The notes under the pieces: model-generated | The model's database searches: none | Seen by the model: only the letters and a program-made list of their open reading frames with translations | Told to the model about the DNA's origin: nothing | Shown here: one piece after another, positions 56,402 through 64,000 of the stretch | Layout of the letters: every line of letters begins with the position of its first letter | Position numbering within the stretch: position 1 is the first letter of the stretch | DNA from: Micropterix aruncella | Taxonomy: Eukaryota; Arthropoda; Insecta; Lepidoptera; Micropterigidae | Length of the DNA stretch: 64,000 bases | Reading direction: 5' to 3' | NCBI GenBank assembly: GCA_944548615.1 | Contig: OX155972.1 | Location: 24,738,011-24,802,010, forward strand | Program-made: the position numbers and the translations under genes

Positions 56402-59400
56402 AACTTCTTCAAGGCAACTTGAACCATTGCCGAGGGGCGCAAGACCTGCTGTTGCAGTCCCTGGCGGAATGGTCAATTGCCGTGGCGGTTGTGGCGGAAC
56501 CATACGTCGTCCCGAAACACCCTCGCTGGTTCGGGGATGACGAAGACTCTGTCGCAGTTTATTGGACAGGAGGAGATAAAGAGCCACCGTGCGGTCTGCT
56601 GCGGAAAGGGAGTGGGTTTATTGCAGTAGAGTGGGGACCTTTGGCCATCGTCGGATGCTATATCTCCCCAAACTGCAGCCTTGGTATTTTTGAAGCGTTC
56701 CTGGATGAGGTGGCAGACTGCGTCCGTGCATGCCTGCCCCGTCCGGTTCTCGTTCTGGGCGACTTCAACGCCCGCTCCAGGGCTTGGGGGGACGTTCGGG
56801 ACGACTCCCGAGCGGAGTCAATCCAAGAGTGGGCGGCGGCGCTAGGCCTAATCCTCCTGAACAGGGGATTTGTTAGCACATGTGTGCGGTGGCAGGGAGA
56901 GTCCGTAGTGGATCTGTCCTGGGCGTCGCCTTCTGCGACATCTCTTGTAACGGGGTGGCGGGTCGCGGAGGAGGTGGTCACTCTGTCCGACCACCGTCAT
57001 ATAATTATTGATTTAATTTTTAGACGCCCCGTCATTCTGGATCGTTCGAGCAATATTCCGTCGCCCCGTTGGTCCCTTAAAAAGCTCGATGAGGACCTTC
57101 TCGCGGCGGCGGCTATTGCAGCGGACTGGTCAGAGGAAGGGCAAGAACCATATGATCCAGAACGGGTGGCGATCTGGTTCAGAGACACGATGACCATTAT
57201 CTGCGACGCCTCAATGCCCCGTGTCAGGCCTGCTAGGAGAAAGGCTGCGTACTGGTGGTCGGAGTGTATCTCGCGGCTTCGCCAGGAGTGCTTGAGATCT
57301 CGGCGCCGGTACTTACGTGCACGAAGGAGACGCCTAGCCACAGACGAAGAGAAAAACATGGCATACGCAGCGTATCGGGTGTCCACTGTTGCTCTCCAGA
57401 ATGCCGTGGCGGATGCGAAGGCCAGATCTTGGGGTGAGCTTATAAAGGGGTTGGACAAGGACCCGTGGGGGCGGCCCTACAAAATGGTACTGGGCAAGCT
57501 CCGACCGTGGGTCCCGCCCATAACGGAAACTCTGGATCCGGACCTCGTGTCAAGGACGGTGGACACCCTTTTCCCCAGGGTCCGGGAAAACCCGACGTTT
57601 TCTGCTGAGCAGTCGCAGCCGTCCGCCTGGTCTAAGGAGTTCGAGGTGACGGAGGAAGAAATAATCCGGGCAGTGAGACGACTCGGTTCCCGTAACACCG
57701 CACCGGGTCCTGACGGAGTTCCAGGCAGGGCGTGGGTACTAGCTCTCAAGTCGTTGAGGGGCAGACTGACAAGACTTTTTGACAGCTGTCTTCAGTCTGG
57801 CGTCTTTCCCTCCGGCTGGAAAGAGTCCAAGCTAGTGCTTCTGCGGAAGGAAGGCAGACCGGTAGACTCTCCCTCTGCATACCGGCCCATCTGCCTGCTG
57901 GACGAGGCGGGAAAGCTCTTCGAGCGTATCATCGCCGATCGCCTCAACGGACACCTGGAGTCCATTGGCCCTAACCTGGCGGACAGTCAGTTTGGGTTTC
58001 GACATGGACGATCGACGGTCGACGCGATCCTCCGCGTCCGCTCTACAGCAGATGAGGCGGTGGAAAGAAATGGAGTGGCGCTGGCAGTGAGTTTGGACAT
58101 CGTCAACGCGTTTAACTCCCTGCCCTGGGGGGCTATCAGGCAGGCACTTCTCCACCACAATATTCCCCAATACCTGCGTGATGTCGTTGGTGCATATTTA
58201 CATGACCGACGCATCGTATATACAGTTCGCGATGGAGTGAAAAAGGAGAGAGAAGTGTCCTGCGGTGTTCCGCAGGGATCGGTGCTTGGCCCGCTTCTGT
58301 GGAATCTAGCCTACGACTCCGTTCTTAGGGTCGGTCTTCCCAGCGGCGTGAGCGCCGTCTGTTACGCAGATGACACTATGGTTCTGGCACAGGAGGAAAA
58401 TTTTGAGAGGGCTGCTCGACTCGTCGAACTGGGTGTGGCGCGAATATTCGCAAAAATTAACCAACTCGGTCTTCGGACTGCGCCCCAAAAAACCGAAGCG
58501 CTTTGGTTTCACAACCTTCCTAAGGGAAGGGAACCACCCAATTTGACGATCCGGGTGGGCAATGTGGACGTGCTAGTCGGCCAGCAAATTAAATATCTCG
58601 GCCTCATCCTCGACAGCCGATGGAGATTCGAGGAGCACTTTGACCGCCTGGTCCCCCGAATACAGAGGACGGCTGGTGCCATGCACAGACTGCTCCCCAA
58701 TTTGGGAGGACCCAGGGAAGGAGTGCGCAGGCTCTATGCTGGAGTTGTGCGTTCAATAGCGCTGTACGGGGCGCCAGTGTGGTGTGAGCGTCTGTTGCGC
58801 TCTCGTAGATGCAGGACTAAACTGCTGAGTGTGCAGAGGTTGATGGCCCTCAGGATCGCTAGAGCATACAGGACTGTCTCCTATGAGGCATTGACTATCC
58901 TGGCGCGATTTCCGCCCCTGGACTTACTGGCAGAAATGGATGCGAGGGTATACAACTGTATACGCACCATTCGCCAAGGGGGTGGAAATGACCCGGACGA
59001 ACGGTTCCAGCTAAGGCGGCAGGCGCGTCAACAAGCGCTCGAGGAGTGGCAGGAGCAACTTGAAGAGCCGCGGAACGCACGCCAACGTGCAGTCGGGGCA
59101 ATCCTGCCTAGTTTTGTCGCCTGGCAGACGAGAAAATGGGGAAGCGTGACCTTCCGACTGACTCAGGTACTCACTGGGCACGGTTGCTTCGGTGAGTATC
59201 TGAATAGGATCGGACGCGAGGAGACAGCACAATGCCACCATTGCGGGGAGGCCCAAGACTCGGCGCAACACACTTTAGAAATGTGTACTATGTGGCAGTC
59301 TGAAAGACGTACCCTAACTGACGCGGTGGGAGAAGATCTTTCTCCGTCAGCGGTAGTGGCGGCCATGCTCTCGAGCAAAGTGGCCTGGAAGGCGGTAGTA

Positions 59401-59550
59401 TCTTTCTGCGATACTGTTATATCTCAGAAGGAGACCGCCGAGCGCGAGCGGCAGCGCGAGCAGGAAATAGAAGTCCTCGACAGAAGGCGTAGACGTCGCC
59501 GTGGAGAAGTAGCTGTGGCAAACGGTCGCCCTGGCACATCGGCCCAGTAG
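56380..59550 (+). CDS. ORF2 endonuclease-reverse transcriptase of the SART-like element
   Basis: Open from 56380 to 59550 in the -1 frame relative to ORF1. No ATG lies near its start; homology begins with LKLLQGNLNHCRGAQDLL, before any Met. Numbering residues from the TTG at 56419: an AP-type endonuclease occupies 1-205, with AEPY (26-29), LVLGDFNARSRAWG (111-124), VVDLSWAS (163-170) and LSDHRHI (189-195). It should nick the telomeric repeat to prime reverse transcription. RT spans about 410-660, with APGPDGVPG, YRPICLLDEAGKLFE, DSQFGFRHGRST, SLDIVNAFNSLPW (558-570), GVPQGSVLGPLLWN and YADD (649-652). A C-terminal finger CHHC...H.....C lies near 945-962, and a charged Arg/Glu tail ends the protein. 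There is no RNase H, unlike the minus-strand neighbour. All key residues look intact. Confidence 0.92.
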   Translation, partial: EFDSSKLKLLQGNLNHCRGAQDLLLQSLAEWSIAVAVVAEPYVVPKHPRWFGDDEDSVAVYWTGGDKEPPCGLLRKGSGFIAVEWGPLAIVGCYISPNCSLGIFEAFLDEVADCVRACLPRPVLVLGDFNARSRAWGDVRDDSRAESIQEWAAALGLILLNRGFVSTCVRWQGESVVDLSWASPSATSLVTGWRVAEEVVTLSDHRHIIIDLIFRRPVILDRSSNIPSPRWSLKKLDEDLLAAAAIAADWSEEGQEPYDPERVAIWFRDTMTIICDASMPRVRPARRKAAYWWSECISRLRQECLRSRRRYLRARRRRLATDEEKNMAYAAYRVSTVALQNAVADAKARSWGELIKGLDKDPWGRPYKMVLGKLRPWVPPITETLDPDLVSRTVDTLFPRVRENPTFSAEQSQPSAWSKEFEVTEEEIIRAVRRLGSRNTAPGPDGVPGRAWVLALKSLRGRLTRLFDSCLQSGVFPSGWKESKLVLLRKEGRPVDSPSAYRPICLLDEAGKLFERIIADRLNGHLESIGPNLADSQFGFRHGRSTVDAILRVRSTADEAVERNGVALAVSLDIVNAFNSLPWGAIRQALLHHNIPQYLRDVVGAYLHDRRIVYTVRDGVKKEREVSCGVPQGSVLGPLLWNLAYDSVLRVGLPSGVSAVCYADDTMVLAQEENFERAARLVELGVARIFAKINQLGLRTAPQKTEALWFHNLPKGREPPNLTIRVGNVDVLVGQQIKYLGLILDSRWRFEEHFDRLVPRIQRTAGAMHRLLPNLGGPREGVRRLYAGVVRSIALYGAPVWCERLLRSRRCRTKLLSVQRLMALRIARAYRTVSYEALTILARFPPLDLLAEMDARVYNCIRTIRQGGGNDPDERFQLRRQARQQALEEWQEQLEEPRNARQRAVGAILPSFVAWQTRKWGSVTFRLTQVLTGHGCFGEYLNRIGREETAQCHHCGEAQDSAQHTLEMCTMWQSERRTLTDAVGEDLSPSAVVAAMLSSKVAWKAVVSFCDTVISQKETAERERQREQEIEVLDRRRRRRRGEVAVANGRPGTSAQ

Positions 59551-59916
59551 TTCGGGTGACGAATAGGACTACGGTAAACTCTGCCTGTCGTAAAAGGCGA
59601 CTAAAAGGGTACTGCAGGTCATAGCAGGTCGGAGCGGGGGCTCCGGCTCACAATGTATGAGACACAAGGAAAGATCGTGGCATGATGTCGTGGTACTATC
59701 TGCTGCACACACGCGAAGTCGGGGTGAAGGCAACTGCCTCCTCCGGGACGCGCTCATGGCATGGTGCAAGAGGAACACCGGCGAGTTCTTCAGAGATCCC
59801 GGAGTTCCTCGAGATGCACCGACGTTGGTCACCGAGGGAGTTTTAGTGGGTAAAAATCCCACATAACCAGGCCCTCCCCCCGGGGGGCTTGGTATCTTTT
59901 TGAAGATTTCTCCCTC

Positions 59917-59918
<2 letters not shown>
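59551..59918 (+). other. 3' UTR of the SART-like element
   Basis: GC-rich, non-coding, with a CCCTCCCCCCGGGGGGCTTG inverted segment near 59872-59891 shortly before the poly(A) tail. In SART-type elements the 3' UTR is the RNA recognised by the RT; that role is from family knowledge. Confidence 0.6.
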
Positions 59919-59974
<56 letters not shown>

Positions 59975-59977
59975 AAA

Positions 59978-62900
59978 GGTTAGGTTAGGTTAGGTTAGGT
60001 TAGGTTAGGTTAGGTTAGGTTAGGTTAGGTTAGGTTAGGTTAGGTTAGGTTAGGTTAGGTTAGGTTAGGTTAGGTTAGGTTAGGTTAGGTTAGGTTAGGT
60101 TAGGTTAGGTTAGGTTAGGTTAGGTTAGGTTAGGTTAGGTTAGGTTAGGTTAGGTTAGGTTAGGTTAGGTTAGGTTAGGTTAGGTTAGGTTAGGTTAGGT
60201 TAGGTTAGGTTAGGTTAGGTTAGGTTAGGTTAGGTTAGGTTAGGTTAGGTTAGGTTAGGTTAGGTTAGGTTAGGTTAGGTTAGGTTAGGTTAGGTTAGGT
60301 TAGGTTAGGTTAGGTTAGGTTAGGTTAGGTTAGGTTAGGTTAGGTTAGGTTAGGTTAGGTTAGGTTAGGTTAGGTTAGGTTAGGTTAGGTTAGGTTAGGT
60401 TAGGTTAGGTTAGGTTAGGTTAGGTTAGGTTAGGTTAGGTTAGGTTAGGTTAGGTTAGGTTAGGTTAGGTTAGGTTAGGTTAGGTTAGGTTAGGTTAGGT
60501 TAGGTTAGGTTAGGTTAGGTTAGGTTAGGTTAGGTTAGGTTAGGTTAGGTTAGGTTAGGTTAGGTTAGGTTAGGTTAGGTTAGGTTAGGTTAGGTTAGGT
60601 TAGGTTAGGTTAGGTTAGGTTAGGTTAGGTTAGGTTAGGTTAGGTTAGGTTAGGTTAGGTTAGGTTAGGTTAGGTTAGGTTAGGTTAGGTTAGGTTAGGT
60701 TAGGTTAGGTTAGGTTAGGTTAGGTTAGGTTAGGTTAGGTTAGGTTAGGTTAGGTTAGGTTAGGTTAGGTTAGGTTAGGTTAGGTTAGGTTAGGTTAGGT
60801 TAGGTTAGGTTAGGTTAGGTTAGGTTAGGTTAGGTTAGGTTAGGTTAGGTTAGGTTAGGTTAGGTTAGGTTAGGTTAGGTTAGGTTAGGTTAGGTTAGGT
60901 TAGGTTAGGTTAGGTTAGGTTAGGTTAGGTTAGGTTAGGTTAGGTTAGGTTAGGTTAGGTTAGGTTAGGTTAGGTTAGGTTAGGTTAGGTTAGGTTAGGT
61001 TAGGTTAGGTTAGGTTAGGTTAGGTTAGGTTAGGTTAGGTTAGGTTAGGTTAGGTTAGGTTAGGTTAGGTTAGGTTAGGTTAGGTTAGGTTAGGTTAGGT
61101 TAGGTTAGGTTAGGTTAGGTTAGGTTAGGTTAGGTTAGGTTAGGTTAGGTTAGGTTAGGTTAGGTTAGGTTAGGTTAGGTTAGGTTAGGTTAGGTTAGGT
61201 TAGGTTAGGTTAGGTTAGGTTAGGTTAGGTTAGGTTAGGTTAGGTTAGGTTAGGTTAGGTTAGGTTAGGTTAGGTTAGGTTAGGTTAGGTTAGGTTAGGT
61301 TAGGTTAGGTTAGGTTAGGTTAGGTTAGGTTAGGTTAGGTTAGGTTAGGTTAGGTTAGGTTAGGTTAGGTTAGGTTAGGTTAGGTTAGGTTAGGTTAGGT
61401 TAGGTTAGGTTAGGTTAGGTTAGGTTAGGTTAGGTTAGGTTAGGTTAGGTTAGGTTAGGTTAGGTTAGGTTAGGTTAGGTTAGGTTAGGTTAGGTTAGGT
61501 TAGGTTAGGTTAGGTTAGGTTAGGTTAGGTTAGGTTAGGTTAGGTTAGGTTAGGTTAGGTTAGGTTAGGTTAGGTTAGGTTAGGTTAGGTTAGGTTAGGT
61601 TAGGTTAGGTTAGGTTAGGTTAGGTTAGGTTAGGTTAGGTTAGGTTAGGTTAGGTTAGGTTAGGTTAGGTTAGGTTAGGTTAGGTTAGGTTAGGTTAGGT
61701 TAGGTTAGGTTAGGTTAGGTTAGGTTAGGTTAGGTTAGGTTAGGTTAGGTTAGGTTAGGTTAGGTTAGGTTAGGTTAGGTTAGGTTAGGTTAGGTTAGGT
61801 TAGGTTAGGTTAGGTTAGGTTAGGTTAGGTTAGGTTAGGTTAGGTTAGGTTAGGTTAGGTTAGGTTAGGTTAGGTTAGGTTAGGTTAGGTTAGGTTAGGT
61901 TAGGTTAGGTTAGGTTAGGTTAGGTTAGGTTAGGTTAGGTTAGGTTAGGTTAGGTTAGGTTAGGTTAGGTTAGGTTAGGTTAGGTTAGGTTAGGTTAGGT
62001 TAGGTTAGGTTAGGTTAGGTTAGGTTAGGTTAGGTTAGGTTAGGTTAGGTTAGGTTAGGTTAGGTTAGGTTAGGTTAGGTTAGGTTAGGTTAGGTTAGGT
62101 TAGGTTAGGTTAGGTTAGGTTAGGTTAGGTTAGGTTAGGTTAGGTTAGGTTAGGTTAGGTTAGGTTAGGTTAGGTTAGGTTAGGTTAGGTTAGGTTAGGT
62201 TAGGTTAGGTTAGGTTAGGTTAGGTTAGGTTAGGTTAGGTTAGGTTAGGTTAGGTTAGGTTAGGTTAGGTTAGGTTAGGTTAGGTTAGGTTAGGTTAGGT
62301 TAGGTTAGGTTAGGTTAGGTTAGGTTAGGTTAGGTTAGGTTAGGTTAGGTTAGGTTAGGTTAGGTTAGGTTAGGTTAGGTTAGGTTAGGTTAGGTTAGGT
62401 TAGGTTAGGTTAGGTTAGGTTAGGTTAGGTTAGGTTAGGTTAGGTTAGGTTAGGTTAGGTTAGGTTAGGTTAGGTTAGGTTAGGTTAGGTTAGGTTAGGT
62501 TAGGTTAGGTTAGGTTAGGTTAGGTTAGGTTAGGTTAGGTTAGGTTAGGTTAGGTTAGGTTAGGTTAGGTTAGGTTAGGTTAGGTTAGGTTAGGTTAGGT
62601 TAGGTTAGGTTAGGTTAGGTTAGGTTAGGTTAGGTTAGGTTAGGTTAGGTTAGGTTAGGTTAGGTTAGGTTAGGTTAGGTTAGGTTAGGTTAGGTTAGGT
62701 TAGGTTAGGTTAGGTTAGGTTAGGTTAGGTTAGGTTAGGTTAGGTTAGGTTAGGTTAGGTTAGGTTAGGTTAGGTTAGGTTAGGTTAGGTTAGGTTAGGT
62801 TAGGTTAGGTTAGGTTAGGTTAGGTTAGGTTAGGTTAGGTTAGGTTAGGTTAGGTTAGGTTAGGTTAGGTTAGGTTAGGTTAGGTTAGGTTAGGTTAGGT

Positions 62901-64000
62901 TAGGTTAGGTTAGGTTAGGTTAGGTTAGGTTAGGTTAGGTTAGGTTAGGTTAGGTTAGGTTAGGTTAGGTTAGGTTAGGTTAGGTTAGGTTAGGTTAGGT
63001 TAGGTTAGGTTAGGTTAGGTTAGGTTAGGTTAGGTTAGGTTAGGTTAGGTTAGGTTAGGTTAGGTTAGGTTAGGTTAGGTTAGGTTAGGTTAGGTTAGGT
63101 TAGGTTAGGTTAGGTTAGGTTAGGTTAGGTTAGGTTAGGTTAGGTTAGGTTAGGTTAGGTTAGGTTAGGTTAGGTTAGGTTAGGTTAGGTTAGGTTAGGT
63201 TAGGTTAGGTTAGGTTAGGTTAGGTTAGGTTAGGTTAGGTTAGGTTAGGTTAGGTTAGGTTAGGTTAGGTTAGGTTAGGTTAGGTTAGGTTAGGTTAGGT
63301 TAGGTTAGGTTAGGTTAGGTTAGGTTAGGTTAGGTTAGGTTAGGTTAGGTTAGGTTAGGTTAGGTTAGGTTAGGTTAGGTTAGGTTAGGTTAGGTTAGGT
63401 TAGGTTAGGTTAGGTTAGGTTAGGTTAGGTTAGGTTAGGTTAGGTTAGGTTAGGTTAGGTTAGGTTAGGTTAGGTTAGGTTAGGTTAGGTTAGGTTAGGT
63501 TAGGTTAGGTTAGGTTAGGTTAGGTTAGGTTAGGTTAGGTTAGGTTAGGTTAGGTTAGGTTAGGTTAGGTTAGGTTAGGTTAGGTTAGGTTAGGTTAGGT
63601 TAGGTTAGGTTAGGTTAGGTTAGGTTAGGTTAGGTTAGGTTAGGTTAGGTTAGGTTAGGTTAGGTTAGGTTAGGTTAGGTTAGGTTAGGTTAGGTTAGGT
63701 TAGGTTAGGTTAGGTTAGGTTAGGTTAGGTTAGGTTAGGTTAGGTTAGGTTAGGTTAGGTTAGGTTAGGTTAGGTTAGGTTAGGTTAGGTTAGGTTAGGT
63801 TAGGTTAGGTTAGGTTAGGTTAGGTTAGGTTAGGTTAGGTTAGGTTAGGTTAGGTTAGGTTAGGTTAGGTTAGGTTAGGTTAGGTTAGGTTAGGTTAGGT
63901 TAGGTTAGGTTAGGTTAGGTTAGGTTAGGTTAGGTTAGGTTAGGTTAGGTTAGGTTAGGTTAGGTTAGGTTAGGTTAGGTTAGGTTAGGTTAGGTTAGGT
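59978..64000 (+). repeat. Telomere: uninterrupted (TTAGG)n, about 4 kb
   Basis: About 805 consecutive copies of the canonical insect telomeric pentamer, with no variant visible to the window's end. The G-rich strand reads 5'->3' rightward, so the physical chromosome end lies to the right of the window. The tract is probably longer than shown. Confidence 0.99.

Larger units (their letters stand above)
54308..59977 (+). mobile_element. SART-like telomere-specific non-LTR retrotransposon, near full length
   Basis: A 5.67-kb unit: short 5' UTR, gag-like ORF1, EN/RT ORF2, ~370-bp 3' UTR and poly(A) (59919-59977, one internal G). The left junction is ...TTAGGTT and the right resumes (A)GGTTAGG, so it sits between T and A of the telomeric repeat. 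Its sense strand is the TTAGG strand, the orientation known for SART elements of Bombyx. Neither ORF has a stop or frameshift, and GC content is high against the AT-rich subtelomere, both signs of a young copy. Confidence 0.9.

Overview
The window is an insect chromosome end, most likely lepidopteran. The last 4 kb of the + strand (59978-64000) is uninterrupted (TTAGG)n, the insect telomeric repeat, running G-strand 5'->3' toward the right, so the chromosome terminus lies to the right. Two non-LTR retrotransposons of the telomere-inserting R1-clade type (TRAS/SART style) sit inside TTAGG repeats just inward of it. An interspersed repeat at 5.7 kb (ACTAGCTGCGCCCCGCGG...) is of a kind common in Lepidoptera. 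No prokaryotic feature is present, and ordinary host genes are very sparse.

Layout. (1) 0-12.7 kb: AT-rich subtelomeric DNA with (TA)n tracts, MITE-like inverted repeats, a small secreted-protein gene with PPAGVA repeats (2796-3332, +), the last two exons of an unrecognised minus-strand gene (6039-6502), a decayed BEL/Pao gag (8068-9113), a relic of a LINE reverse transcriptase C-terminus (4435-4587, -) and an inverted-ended element carrying a ~120 bp tandem repeat (9.7-10.6 kb). (2) 12.9-35.2 kb: satellite A, a 588 bp unit repeated about 33 times and arranged as one huge inverted repeat whose centre is at about 27760. Each arm carries the same 1.42 kb composite insertion at the same phase of the unit. 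(3) 35.4-39.1 kb: a Penelope-like element with ~0.5 kb inverted terminal repeats, RT and GIY-YIG endonuclease, lying between two long (TA)n tracts. (4) 40.8-50.9 kb: satellite B, a ~528-550 bp unit with internal half-units and 373 bp recombinant units forming a higher-order repeat. It is split by a P-like DNA transposon with a THAP domain and 8 bp target duplications (41703-44951). It ends in a second palindrome (48702-50934, centre about 49818) whose right arm runs directly into TTAGG. (5) 50.9-64 kb: the telomere proper. A 5'-truncated minus-strand RT/RNase H element (50966-54219), a short TTAGG run, a nearly complete plus-strand SART-like element with gag-like ORF1 and EN/RT ORF2 (54308-59977), then the terminal TTAGG tract.

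How it fits together. The telomeric elements target TTAGG; their opposite orientations match the known TRAS and SART arrangement. The subtelomere behaves as a sink for tandem arrays and transposons. Both satellite blocks end in fold-back junctions, and the outer one is capped by telomere repeats. This is the structure expected if a broken end snapped back, was copied and was then healed, though assembly fold-back must be excluded. A cluster of 1-bp homopolymer indels next to the first palindrome centre is a warning sign, while sequence differences between its two copies of the insertion argue against simple duplication by the assembler.
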